Positions 1 through 9,273 of a stretch of 64,000 nt of DNA are shown piece by piece (within the stretch, counting starts at the first letter, position 1; each line of letters opens with the position of its first letter). Origin of the DNA: Rhodoligotrophos defluvii (GTDB lineage: Bacteria; Pseudomonadota; Alphaproteobacteria; Rhizobiales; Im1); the NCBI RefSeq assembly GCF_005281615.1, contig NZ_SZZM01000003.1, positions 290,207 to 354,206 of the forward strand. Direction: 5' to 3'. The translations under genes were made by a program, and so were the position numbers. Below the pieces are notes generated by a model. The model was not told the DNA's origin and ran no database searches. It worked only from the letters and a program-made list of their open reading frames with translations.

Positions 1-2236
1 GGAAGGGAATGCCCGGCTTGTCCTTGAGGGCAAGCTTCATGAAATCGGCGAAGATGGGGGCTGCGATCTCGCCGCCCGTCGAGCCGCGCCCCATGGGCCG
101 CGGATTGTCATAGCCGACATAGATGCCGACCGCGAGATCGGGCGCGTACCCCACGAACCAGGCATCCTTCTCGTCATTGGTGGTTCCCGTCTTGCCGGCC
201 AGCGGCTTGCCCACCTTGGAGACGATCCTGCCCGTGCCGCGCTGGACCACGCCCTCCATCATCGAGGTGATCTGATAGGCGGTGTAGGGATCGATCACCT
301 GCTCGCGGTTGTCGACGAGTTCCGGCTCGGGCTGGTTGTGCCACCCGTCCGCCTTGCACTGGCTGCAGTCGCGGGCGTCATGACGGTAGATCGTATGCCC
401 ATAGCGGTCCTGAATGCGGTCGATCAGCGTGGGATTGATGCGCTTGCCCCCATTGTCCAGCATGCTGAAGGCGGCGGTCATGCGCATGAGCGTGGTCTCG
501 CCGGCGCCCAAGGCCATGGACAGCACCGGCGGCATCTTGTCGTAGATGCCGAAGCGCTCGGCAAGCTCCGACACCTTCTCCAGCCCCATGTCCTGGGCAA
601 GCCGCACGGTCATGACGTTTCGCGAGAGCTCTATGCCGCGGCGCAGGGTGGACGGCCCATAGAACTTGTTCGAGTAGTTCTTGGGGCTCCATATGGTGCC
701 GTTCGCCATGCGCACCTCGATCGGCGCGTCCATGATGACGCTGGAGGGCGTATAGCCATTCTCGAGTGCCGCCGCATAGACGAACGGCTTGAAGGACGAG
801 CCGGGCTGCCGCCGGGCCTGGGAGGCGCGGTTGAACTGGCTCATCCCATAGGAGAAGCCGCCCACCATGGCGAGCACTCGCCCGGTATGCGGGTCCATGG
901 CCACAAGGCCGCCTTCAATCTCCGGGACCTGCACCAGGTGGAAGATGCCGCCTTCTTCCGCCGGTGCCACATAGACTACGTCCCCCGGCTTGAGCACCTG
1001 TTCCACCGACTTGACCTGAGGTCCGAGGCCACGCCCCGTGGCGGCGCGCGCCCAGGTGAGCAGTTTCAGGGGGATAACGCCGGTGTCCCGCCCCTTCTCG
1101 AGGCCGCCACCCACCAGACGCTTGGGGGTGAGCCCGATGGTGGCCTCCTTGTCGGTGGTTTCCAGCACCACCGCCAGCTGCCAGGGCGCGATATCGGCGG
1201 GGGCATTCATATCGGCCAAAGCCTTGCCCCAGTCGCCGCTGATGTCGATAGTCTTCACCGGCCCGCGATACCCACGGGCGCGGTCGAACTTCACAAGCCC
1301 GCGGTTGAGCACCTGTCGCGCGTAGATCTGCAAGGCGGGCTGCAGGGTGGTGCGGATGGAAAGACCGCCGTCATAGAGCTTCTTTTCCCCATAGAGCTCG
1401 AGCACCTCCCGGCGCACCTCCTCGGTGAAGTACTCGGCGGAGAACAGCTCGGCGCCGATGGAGCGCGGGTTGATGGCGAGCGGCGCCTTCATGGCCGCCT
1501 CGGCCTCCTCCCGCGAGACGAAGCCGTTCGCTGACATCTGCTGCAGCACCCAATTGCGCCGCTCCACGGCGCGCGCGGTATAGCGGGTGGGATGGTAATT
1601 GGCCGGCGCCTTCGGCAGCGCGGCAAGATAGGCAGCCTCGGCCAGTGTGAGGTCATTCAGCGATTTGCCGAAATAGTTGAGCGCCGCCGCCGCAACCCCG
1701 TATGCCCCGAAGCCGAGATAGATCTCGTTGAGATAGAGCTCGAGAATCTTGTCCTTGGAATAGGCCTGCTCGATGCGCATAGCCAGCAGCGCTTCCTTGA
1801 GCTTCCGGTCGAGGGTCCGCTCATTCGTCAGAAGGAAATTCTTGGCGACCTGCTGGGTGATGGTGGAGGCGCCCACCATGTGGCCGCCGCCATGGAGATA
1901 GTTCTCGACATTGGTGACGACGGCGCGCGCGATGCCGAACGGATCGAGCCCGCCATGCTGGTAGAAGCTCTTGTCCTCCGCCGCGAGAAAGGCATTGATG
2001 ACCAGCGTCGGAATGGCGCTGACCGGCACATAGAGGCGGCGCTCGCGGGCATATTCGGCGATCAGCGTGCCATCCGCCGCATGAACCCTGGTGGTCACCG
2101 GCGGCTCGTACTCAGCCAGCTGCCGGTAGTCCGGCAGCTCGTCGGACATGGTCCAGACCACATAGCCGGCGACAGCGGCCGCTGCACCGAACAGAATGAA
2201 GCCGACGGCAAAGAGATAGCCAAAAAATCTCAGCAT
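1..2236 (-). CDS. mrcA: Penicillin-binding protein 1A (bifunctional, 3' part outside window)
   Basis: Class A PBP that polymerises lipid II into glycan strands and cross-links them in the periplasm. Reading leftward from the ATG at 2236, one membrane helix (about residues 4-27) is followed by the GT51 domain with EDKSFYQHGG (catalytic Glu), GASTITQQ, RKLKE and ILELYLNEIYLG. The transpeptidase domain follows, with SSFK (SxxK serine), SRN (SxN) and KTGTTND (KTG) all present. The frame is still open at base 1, so the last C-terminal residues are missing. It lies 278 bp downstream of the amidase gene on the same strand, the usual alphaproteobacterial order, which suggests co-expression for wall growth and splitting. 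Its GT51 domain is clearly related to the one fused to HigA at 35284-36429. Confidence 0.96.
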   Translation of the reverse strand, partial: MLRFFGYLFAVGFILFGAAAAVAGYVVWTMSDELPDYRQLAEYEPPVTTRVHAADGTLIAEYARERRLYVPVSAIPTLVINAFLAAEDKSFYQHGGLDPFGIARAVVTNVENYLHGGGHMVGASTITQQVAKNFLLTNERTLDRKLKEALLAMRIEQAYSKDKILELYLNEIYLGFGAYGVAAAALNYFGKSLNDLTLAEAAYLAALPKAPANYHPTRYTARAVERRNWVLQQMSANGFVSREEAEAAMKAPLAINPRSIGAELFSAEYFTEEVRREVLELYGEKKLYDGGLSIRTTLQPALQIYARQVLNRGLVKFDRARGYRGPVKTIDISGDWGKALADMNAPADIAPWQLAVVLETTDKEATIGLTPKRLVGGGLEKGRDTGVIPLKLLTWARAATGRGLGPQVKSVEQVLKPGDVVYVAPAEEGGIFHLVQVPEIEGGLVAMDPHTGRVLAMVGGFSYGMSQFNRASQARRQPGSSFKPFVYAAALENGYTPSSVIMDAPIEVRMANGTIWSPKNYSNKFYGPSTLRRGIELSRNVMTVRLAQDMGLEKVSELAERFGIYDKMPPVLSMALGAGETTLMRMTAAFSMLDNGGKRINPTLIDRIQDRYGHTIYRHDARDCSQCKADGWHNQPEPELVDNREQVIDPYTAYQITSMMEGVVQRGTGRIVSKVGKPLAGKTGTTNDEKDAWFVGYAPDLAVGIYVGYDNPRPMGRGSTGGEIAAPIFADFMKLALKDKPGIPF

Positions 2237-2514
2237 GAAGCTCTATCTTCTCGAGGCCCACGGCGTGCTGCCAGCCAGCCCCCGGCCAATGTTGCTGAAC
2301 ACGACCAGCACCCATTCACGTGGATTGCCGGGTCTGAGCCGGAACCCGCTCCCCCCAAGCCGCAAATCATCCGTGCATCCTATCACGCTTCGCGGCTCGC
2401 GACAGCATTCCCCGACAGGGATAAGCCGAAAGTGATGGCACAGTCGAGCGATATCGCCGGGGATATCGGCGCAATATGGCAGCGACGTGGCATCGCAGGC
2501 CGGAAAGCTTTGGC

Positions 2515-4041
2515 CTAGCGGCGCTGCGAAACGTGGGTGCCGAAGAAACCGTCCACCGCCGAGACAATGGAGCGGGCGACCCGCTTGCGCCAGGCGGCGG
2601 ACGTCAGGAGCTTCTCGTCCTCGGGGCTCGAGAGATAGCCGAGTTCCAAGAGCACCGAGGGCACGTCGGGCGCGCGCAGCACCCGGAAGCCCGCATACCG
2701 ATGAGGCTTGCTGTTCAGCCTGGTCGCATCCTGCAGCTGGCTGACCAGGGTGTTGGCGAAGAACATCGAATGGTTGCGGGTTTCCCGCTGCACGAGGTCC
2801 ACGAGAATATCGGCGAGCCCCTCGCTCTCGGCTTCGGGAGGAATGCCGCCGACCAGATCGGCCTTGTTTTCGGAGGCGGCGATCTCGGCCGCCTCCTGGT
2901 CCGAGGCCTTGTCGGACAGGGTGTAGACCGTGGAGCCGCGTGCAACGCCGCGCTTCAGCGAATCCGCGTGGATCGAGATGAACAGATCGGCGCCGTGCTT
3001 CTGGGCGATGGCCACGCGGCCGCCGAGGCTGATGAACGTGTCGTCCGCGCGGGTCATCTTCACGTCGTAGCGCCCGGTCGCCTGCAGGGCGTCGCGCAGA
3101 GCCCGCGCGAATCCGAGCACCACGTCCTTCTCGCGGGTGCCCGACCGGCTGATGGCGCCGGGATCGACGCCCCCGTGCCCCGGATCGATGACCACCACCG
3201 GCTTCCCCTTCGGCTTTGCAGGCAGCGCCGGCGGCACGGGCTCCGCGCTGCCGGTCGCTGCCGGGGAAAACACGGCGGTCGGCTCCACCCGTGCATTGTC
3301 CTTGACCACCGGCCTCGCCGCGTCGGGCGCGACGGCAGCGTCGCTGTCCAAATCCAAGGGAGTCAATGCGGCCAGCAGCGACTTTTTTTGCGGACGGGGC
3401 TTGGGCAGCGGTGGCTTGCCGATGCTGCGGGATGGAGCGGCGCCGGCTCCTTCAGAACCCGTTGTATCGGCCCCCGGGCTATCGGCGCCGATCCCTCGTC
3501 GCGGTTCTATGTGCGCCGTCGCGTTCGCTTGCTCGCGATCCAGCCGTTCCTTGATTTTTGCGTAGGTGGCCACATCTGTTTCGATGAGGTCGATGACCAT
3601 GCGTGCCGGCCCGCCGTCGGCAGGCTCGACCAGGAAGGTGCGGTCGATCAGCACCGGCGCGCTGGTATCGATCACGATGCGCGCCTTGTCGCCGTCGAAA
3701 CGGCCGTAGCGATATTCGCGAACGAGACCGCGGCCCAGCTTGCCGATACCGGCCGGGAGGCTGAAGATTACCCCGCGCATGTCGATGACCACCCGGAACG
3801 GGTCCGGCACGACGGTGACGGTGTAGGCGGCTGGCCGGCTGAGATCGAGCACGAAGCGGGTCTTGCGCTGGTCGCCGGCGACTCTGGCGCCGATCGCCTC
3901 AATCCTGCTGCTGGCGCCGTCTTGGGCAAAGGCCGGCGCGGGACCTTGCTGGAAAAGAGTAGGAATACAGGTGGCTAGCAGGCAAAAGAACATCCAGACG
4001 CGCAGATTTCGCGACACCCGTGCGTGGTTGCCCGGTTTCAC
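2515..4041 (-). CDS. amiC: N-acetylmuramoyl-L-alanine amidase (AMIN + Amidase_3)
   Basis: Zinc amidase that cuts the amide bond between MurNAc and the stem peptide; it acts in the periplasm, typically at septal peptidoglycan. The 508-residue protein has an N-terminal signal peptide (hydrophobic core VWMFFCLLATCIPTLF, Ala-x-Ala region near residue 38), an AMIN domain (about 45-150) for envelope targeting, a proline/alanine-rich linker, and a C-terminal Amidase_3 domain (about 275-500). The domain shows VVVIDPGHGGVDPGA (zinc His), LFISIHADS (second His) and LLELGYLSS (catalytic Glu). It stands upstream of the PBP1A gene and divergent from rne, an arrangement well known in Rhizobiales. The symbol is by family resemblance; an AmiA/B role cannot be excluded. 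Confidence 0.93.
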   Translation of the reverse strand: MKPGNHARVSRNLRVWMFFCLLATCIPTLFQQGPAPAFAQDGASSRIEAIGARVAGDQRKTRFVLDLSRPAAYTVTVVPDPFRVVIDMRGVIFSLPAGIGKLGRGLVREYRYGRFDGDKARIVIDTSAPVLIDRTFLVEPADGGPARMVIDLIETDVATYAKIKERLDREQANATAHIEPRRGIGADSPGADTTGSEGAGAAPSRSIGKPPLPKPRPQKKSLLAALTPLDLDSDAAVAPDAARPVVKDNARVEPTAVFSPAATGSAEPVPPALPAKPKGKPVVVIDPGHGGVDPGAISRSGTREKDVVLGFARALRDALQATGRYDVKMTRADDTFISLGGRVAIAQKHGADLFISIHADSLKRGVARGSTVYTLSDKASDQEAAEIAASENKADLVGGIPPEAESEGLADILVDLVQRETRNHSMFFANTLVSQLQDATRLNSKPHRYAGFRVLRAPDVPSVLLELGYLSSPEDEKLLTSAAWRKRVARSIVSAVDGFFGTHVSQRR

Positions 4042-4762
4042 TGCGCAGCGCCCTTTCGCCGACCCGAAACATCACATACGCCCGGAACCGGCACCGCCGC
4101 CCGAACCGTTCCGTGCATATGGCAGACTATGAGGGAGCAGTTAACTAAAGATTACGTAAAATCTGACTTTTCCGTTGCCCCGGCCCGCGGCTGGAAGCCA
4201 GATTGAGTATGGGAGCCGCGCGACGTGGGTCAAGCCTTGGCCAAGTGCCTGGGAACAGCAACTGCACTTGCCAAGCTTCGACCATGTCCGCTAATTAGGG
4301 CACTGAGGTCATTATGCGCCAGGATCACTGTGGTGTATGATGCCTCTGCAGTTTTTTCACGCGCTGGCCTTTTGGTCGCATTGCTCTGAGCCGACTGGCT
4401 GGCCGTTCGAATTGCAGACCTGCTCTTGCAGGTTGCATATGCTCCTGCTTCCAGCGGGACTTTGTCCTGCAGAGGAGGACTTTGAAGCTGCTCCATGGGT
4501 TTGGAGCGATATGAACTGAATCGGAACAGGCTGTTGCATAAGTCGGCTGAGATTGGTTTGGGCAGACCCGCATTGGAAGAGAGGCTCTCCGGAGTTTCCA
4601 GCGTTCCGTCCGCCCCCTTTCGGCACTGCAAAACCCCGCCTGCTTCCTGGACAACACGATGCGCTCGCGCTGTTCCGGCGGTGATGGCCGCGGCTTTGGA
4701 TGCCGCATGCCAGACCGGCGGCTATGCATTGCATTCCGCGCGGGCGTGGGAGACAGAAAAAC
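4042..4762. promoter_or_regulatory. Long intergenic region / probable structured RNase E leader
   Basis: No convincing gene lies in these 721 bases between the divergent amidase and rne genes. Several hairpins are visible on the plus strand: 4242-4248 with 4264-4270 (CAAGTGC/GCACTTG), 4418-4423 with 4428-4433 (ACCTGC, loop TCTT, GCAGGT), and 4490-4495 with 4502-4507 (GCTCCA/TGGAGC). Between the last two the sequence can form mutually exclusive pairings (GGAC/GTCC or GTCCT/AGGAC, 4456-4480). Long structured leaders that let RNase E control its own mRNA are known in other bacteria, so a leader is the simplest reading; a separate small RNA gene is also possible. The AT-rich stretch near 4141-4170 is the most promoter-like part, but no clear -35/-10 pair was found. 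Confidence 0.4.
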
Positions 4763-7651
4763 ATGGGAAGCACTATGCTGATCGACGCGGCGCACCCGGA
4801 GGAGACCCGGGTGGTCGTGCTGCGTGGGAACAAGATTGAGGAATTCGACTACGAGTCGTCGTCGCGAAAACAAATCCGCGGCAATATCTATCTCGCCAAG
4901 GTGACGCGCGTAGAACCGTCGCTGCAGGCGGCCTTCGTCGACTACGGCGGCAACCGCCACGGCTTTCTTGCCTTCAGCGAAATCCACCCCGACTATTATC
5001 AGATTCCGGTGGCCGACCGTCAGGCACTGCTCAAGGAGGAATCCCGCAACCAGCGCGCGTCCGACGACGATTTCGAGAAGGCGAGCGAGGACGGGCCCAC
5101 CGGCAGCAACGGCACGGAGCACGCCAATGGTGATGCCGCATCGGCATCGGCCATGAATGGCAACGGCGCGGACGTCAAGGCCGGCCGCGCAGCGGCCGAC
5201 GGCGAAGAGAGCGGCCGAACGAACGGCGGGACGGTCGAGGAGATCGATGAAGATCCCGAAGCTCAGGCGGTCGATTCCGTCGGATCAGACGATGCTCTGG
5301 AAGAGGCTTCCGGCTTCAAGCGCAATGTGAAGCGCGTCTACAAGATTCAGGAGGTGATCAAGCGTCGGCAGATCCTGCTGGTGCAGGTGGTGAAGGAAGA
5401 GCGCGGCAATAAGGGCGCGGCACTGACCACCTATCTGTCCCTTGCCGGACGCTACTGCGTGCTGATGCCGAACACTGGGCGCGGCGGCGGAATTTCGCGC
5501 AAGATCACGGACGCCAACGACCGGCGGCGCCTGAAGGAAGTGGCGCGGGAAATGGATGTGCCGGAGGGCATGGGCGTCATCGTCCGCACCGCCGGTGCCA
5601 ACCGCACCAAGGCGGAGATCAAGCGAGATTACGATTATCTGCTGCGGCAGTGGGAGAGCATTCGCGACCTGACGCTGAAATCCACGGCGCCGACGCTGAT
5701 CTACGAGGAAGGCAGCCTGATCAAGCGGGCGATTCGCGACCTCTACACCAAGGATGTGGAGCAGATCCTGGTCGAAGGCGCGGCGGCCCACCGCGAGGCG
5801 CGCGAGTTCATGAAAATGCTCATGCCGAGCCATGCGCGCAATGTGAAGCTCTATCAGGAGCCGCGGCCGCTGTTCAGCCGGTATCAGGTCGAAAGCCAAT
5901 TGGATGGCCTGTTCTCACCCACCGTCACCTTGAGCTCCGGCGGCTACATCGTCATCAATCAGACCGAGGCGCTGGTCTCGATCGACGTGAACTCGGGCAA
6001 GTCCACGCGCGAGCACAATATCGAAGATACGGCGCTCAAGACCAATCTCGAAGCGGCCGACGAAATCGCCCGGCAGTTGCGCCTGCGCGATCTTGCCGGC
6101 CTGATCGTCATCGACTTCATCGACATGGAGGAGAAGCGCAACAATCGTGCGGTGGAGCGCCGCATGAAGGAGGCGCTGAAGAACGACCGCGCCCGCATTC
6201 AGGTCGGCCGCATCAGCCATTTCGGGCTTCTGGAAATGTCGCGGCAGCGGCTGCGGGTCGGGATGCTTGAGGGCTCGACCGTGTCCTGCCCCACGTGCCT
6301 TGGCCGCGGGGTGGTCCGCTCGATAGAATCCTGTGCCCTGTCGGTGTTGCGGGGCGTTGAAGAGCACCTGATGCGCCGGGCCGAGGACGTGACGGTCCGC
6401 TGCGATCCTCAGGTCGCCTTCTATCTGCTCAACCAGAAGCGGCACAACGTGCTCACGATCGAGCAGGCCTATAGAGCTTCGATCTATCTGGAGCCCAGCA
6501 CGGACCTGCGCAACGAGAACTTCAAGGTCGAGCGCGCAGAGGGTCGGCCGACCCGGCCGTTGCCCGCCGCCGTGCAGGTCGACACCGCCTTTGCCGAGGT
6601 GGCGCCGGAAGAGGCGGTTGCAGACGAAGAGCTGGCCGATGCGGTGGCCGAGCAGGTGGAGGCCGCCGAAGCGGCCCACGGCGGCCCGGGCGAGCACCGG
6701 CGCGAGCGCAACGGCCATGACGCCGAAGAAGGCGGCCGCCGCCGTCGGCGCAGGCGGGGCCGGCGCGGCGGCCGGCGCCATGGTCATGAGGCTGAGCATG
6801 GCGCAACCGCCACTGGCGGCTGGGTCGATCCTGGCGCAGGACCGCAGCCGGAGGTCGGCGACGTTTTCATCCCCGAGTTCGAGGCAGGGGCCGAACCGCA
6901 GGTCGCGCGCGAAAAATTCGACCGGAAGCGCCGTTCGGAGGACCGCCATCGCGGCAGACATGGACGGGAGCAGCCCGTCTACGAGAATGATGACGGCATC
7001 TCCGTCGCCTTGAGCGATGCGGTTGCCGGCGGTCCGCTCGAGGCGCCCGAAGCCTCCGACGTGATCGAATTGGAAATCGGCACCGCCGAGGCCGAGCTGG
7101 CTCCAGCGGCGCCGGCCCCCACGGGCGAGGCTCTAGCGGAAGCCGCGCCGGAGGCGGCACCAGCACCGGCCAAGCGACCACGGCGTAGCCGTGCACGCAA
7201 GGCCGCCCAGCCTGGCGAGGAGGCCGCGACCACGGCCGAGCCGGCAGCCCAGGAGGCGGCGGTCGACAGCGCGAAAGCGGAACCGAGGCGGCGGCCCCGC
7301 GCCAAGGCCAAAGCCAAGCCGGCGGCGCAAGCCGCCGAGCAGCCAGCCGTGAAGGGCCCGGAGATCACCGAGACGGCAGTCCCGACAGAGGCGGCCGGCG
7401 AGGCGCCGACAGAGGCTCCACAGGAACCACCAGCATCTGTGGCGCGGCCATCGAATGGCGAAGCGGTTGGGCCGCATCCGGCCGAATCCACGGCGCCGAC
7501 CGACGACCTGACGCCCGTGCCGGCCGAACCGGAACACGCCGAGGAGGCGCGCCAGCCTGAAGTGGCTCAGGTGAGTGCGGCGCCGGAGCCCCAGCCGGAG
7601 CGCCCCGCGCGCCGCGGGTGGTGGCAGCGGGCGCGACTGTTCAGGCATTGA
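4763..7651 (+). CDS. rne: Ribonuclease E
   Basis: Endoribonuclease of the RNA degradosome, cutting single-stranded A/U-rich RNA in mRNA decay and rRNA/tRNA processing. The start at 4763 (MGSTMLIDAAHPEE) is chosen because it fits the family N terminus and has GGGAG at 4748-4752; the frame is open further upstream. Of 962 residues, the S1 domain (YLAKVTRVEPSLQAAFVDYG) is interrupted by an acidic, low-complexity insertion (about 95-180) typical of Alphaproteobacteria. Catalytic Asp are in IDVNSGK (about 405) and IDFIDME (about 450); the zinc link is CPTC (about 508). The C-terminal half is disordered, with an Arg-rich block (GGRRRRRRRGRRGG) for RNA binding and a terminal RRGWWQR motif like the PNPase-binding GWW peptide of Caulobacter RNase E. 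Confidence 0.97.
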   Translation: MGSTMLIDAAHPEETRVVVLRGNKIEEFDYESSSRKQIRGNIYLAKVTRVEPSLQAAFVDYGGNRHGFLAFSEIHPDYYQIPVADRQALLKEESRNQRASDDDFEKASEDGPTGSNGTEHANGDAASASAMNGNGADVKAGRAAADGEESGRTNGGTVEEIDEDPEAQAVDSVGSDDALEEASGFKRNVKRVYKIQEVIKRRQILLVQVVKEERGNKGAALTTYLSLAGRYCVLMPNTGRGGGISRKITDANDRRRLKEVAREMDVPEGMGVIVRTAGANRTKAEIKRDYDYLLRQWESIRDLTLKSTAPTLIYEEGSLIKRAIRDLYTKDVEQILVEGAAAHREAREFMKMLMPSHARNVKLYQEPRPLFSRYQVESQLDGLFSPTVTLSSGGYIVINQTEALVSIDVNSGKSTREHNIEDTALKTNLEAADEIARQLRLRDLAGLIVIDFIDMEEKRNNRAVERRMKEALKNDRARIQVGRISHFGLLEMSRQRLRVGMLEGSTVSCPTCLGRGVVRSIESCALSVLRGVEEHLMRRAEDVTVRCDPQVAFYLLNQKRHNVLTIEQAYRASIYLEPSTDLRNENFKVERAEGRPTRPLPAAVQVDTAFAEVAPEEAVADEELADAVAEQVEAAEAAHGGPGEHRRERNGHDAEEGGRRRRRRRGRRGGRRHGHEAEHGATATGGWVDPGAGPQPEVGDVFIPEFEAGAEPQVAREKFDRKRRSEDRHRGRHGREQPVYENDDGISVALSDAVAGGPLEAPEASDVIELEIGTAEAELAPAAPAPTGEALAEAAPEAAPAPAKRPRRSRARKAAQPGEEAATTAEPAAQEAAVDSAKAEPRRRPRAKAKAKPAAQAAEQPAVKGPEITETAVPTEAAGEAPTEAPQEPPASVARPSNGEAVGPHPAESTAPTDDLTPVPAEPEHAEEARQPEVAQVSAAPEPQPERPARRGWWQRARLFRH

Positions 7652-7675
7652 GCAGGATTGCGCGGTGCAGTTGGT

Positions 7676-7703
7676 GAGGGGGACGCAAACACCGGTCCCC
7701 CTC
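7676..7703 (+). terminator. Hairpin after rne, probable terminator
   Basis: Perfect 9-bp stem GAGGGGGAC (7676-7684) / GTCCCCCTC (7695-7703) with a 10-base loop, 25 bases after the rne stop codon. No U-run follows, so it may act with Rho or protect the 3' end rather than terminate by itself. Confidence 0.55.
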
Positions 7704-7834
7704 CCGTTGCCGCTGGTGCGGCGGTCGGGCGTGGCGCAAAGATGTGATCGCGAGGCCCGAAGCGGCGTGCCCCACGGGCCGCAGTATTGCCGCATTTCAC
7801 GACAAACGGTGAGCTTTCAGACAACGGTGCGCTC

Positions 7835-9226
7835 ATGGCTCTACTGCATCGGATCATAAGAGGTATCGCCGTTCGCTGCCTCGCCGGCCTGACGGCCGTT
7901 TCGGTGGCGGCCGGCGGAATTCCCGTGCCCCAGGCCAAGGCGGCCAGCCTGCCCTTGATCCGCGACAACGAGATCGAACAGCTGCTGCGCGACTATGCGA
8001 CCCCCCTGTTCCGGGCGGCCGGCCTGAAGCCTGAAGCGGTGCAGGTCTACATCATCAACTCGGATACCATTAACGCCTTTGTCGCCGGCGGGCAGCGGAT
8101 CTTCATTCACACCGGCCTGCTCACCAGGGCGGAAACGCCCAACGAGGTGATCGGCGTGTTGGCCCACGAGACCGGGCACATTGCCGGCGGGCACCTGTCG
8201 CGCATGCAAAAGCAGCTGGACAAGGCCAGCACCGCGGCGATCATCGGCATGCTGGTCGGTGCGGCGACCATGATCGGGGCAGGTCTGGCCGGCCAGGGCG
8301 AACTGGCCCGCAGCGGCCAGGGAATCATGCTGGGCGGCCAGTCGCTCGCCGAGCGCAACCTGCTTTCCTATGCCCGTGCGCAGGAATCGGCGGCAGACCA
8401 GGCGGCGTTGAAGTATCTCACGGCCACCAGGCAGTCGGCGCGCGGCATGATCGACCTGTTCGAGAGGCTGTCGAACGAATCCCTCGCCTCGTCGGTGCCT
8501 GTCGACCCTTACGTGCTGAGCCACCCGATGCCGCTGGACCGGGTGCGCAATCTCGAGATCAACGCCCGCAAGAGCCCCTATTTCGATGCGGGAGACAGCC
8601 CCGCGCTCAAGGCGCGCCATGCGATGGTGCAGGCCAAGCTGATGGGGTTCCTGACCTCGCCCCAGCGGGTCTATCAGCGCTATCCCACCAGCGACACCAG
8701 CGCGCCCGCCCGCTATGCGCGCTCCATTGCCGCCTTCCGCACGGGGGATCTCAGAGGCGCCCTCGCCGAACTCGAGCCCTTGCAGAGAGCGCAGCCGAAC
8801 AATCCTTATTTCTGGGAACTGCGCGGCCAGGCACTGCTCGAATCGGGCAAGGTCAGGGAGGCGGTGCCCGCCCTGCAGAAGGCGGTGGAACTCATGCCCA
8901 ATCAGGGCCTGGTCCGCATCATGCTGGCCCAAGCCATGCTCAACACCAATGATGATCGACTGATCGAGCCGGCGATCCAGCAGCTGCAGCGGGCGAAGCG
9001 CTACGAGACGGATTCCTCCGAACTGCACGCCCAGCTCGCCATCGCCTACGCGCGACGCAACAATATCCCCATGGCGGATCTGGAGACGGCTGAGGCCGCT
9101 TTGATCAGCGGCGACGTCGAGCTTGCCAAGCAGAAGGCCAAGCGCTCGCTTGCCGCGTTCAAGCGCGGCACGCCCGAATGGATCCGCGCGAACGATATCC
9201 TGAATGTGAAGGTTGGTAAGGACTAA
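7835..9226 (+). CDS. M48 family zinc metalloprotease with TPR region (BepA-like)
   Basis: Periplasmic quality-control protease of the BepA/LoiP type, known elsewhere to assist or degrade outer-membrane proteins. The frame is open from 7787; ATG 7835 (MALLHRIIRG) places the signal peptide (ending near QAKA) at the N terminus and is preferred, though its ribosome site is weak. The zinc motif HETGH (HExxH) lies near residue 112, with the third ligand in the ESAADQAALKYL helix. The C-terminal third contains TPR-like repeats (ALAELEPLQRAQPNNPYFWELRGQ and following). Length is 463 residues. The gene is 48 bp upstream of a DsbA-like gene on the same strand, a pairing that suggests joint oxidative folding and proteolysis in the periplasm. 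Confidence 0.9.
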   Translation: MALLHRIIRGIAVRCLAGLTAVSVAAGGIPVPQAKAASLPLIRDNEIEQLLRDYATPLFRAAGLKPEAVQVYIINSDTINAFVAGGQRIFIHTGLLTRAETPNEVIGVLAHETGHIAGGHLSRMQKQLDKASTAAIIGMLVGAATMIGAGLAGQGELARSGQGIMLGGQSLAERNLLSYARAQESAADQAALKYLTATRQSARGMIDLFERLSNESLASSVPVDPYVLSHPMPLDRVRNLEINARKSPYFDAGDSPALKARHAMVQAKLMGFLTSPQRVYQRYPTSDTSAPARYARSIAAFRTGDLRGALAELEPLQRAQPNNPYFWELRGQALLESGKVREAVPALQKAVELMPNQGLVRIMLAQAMLNTNDDRLIEPAIQQLQRAKRYETDSSELHAQLAIAYARRNNIPMADLETAEAALISGDVELAKQKAKRSLAAFKRGTPEWIRANDILNVKVGKD

Positions 9227-9273
9227 GCCCTGTATAGTCCGGATTCACAACCTGGTGTTTCGGAGAGGTCTTG

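Noticed and set aside
338-1534. Long open frames opposite PBP1A, and likewise 2476-3978 opposite the amidase
   Set aside because: High-G+C DNA leaves the antisense frame open; the translations are Arg/Gly/His-rich without family motifs, while the sense frames carry complete catalytic motifs.
2449-2468. Inverted repeat CGATATC-N6-GATATCG between PBP1A and amidase genes as operator
   Set aside because: Near the end of the amidase gene, without promoter elements around it and no candidate regulator; left out as unsupported.
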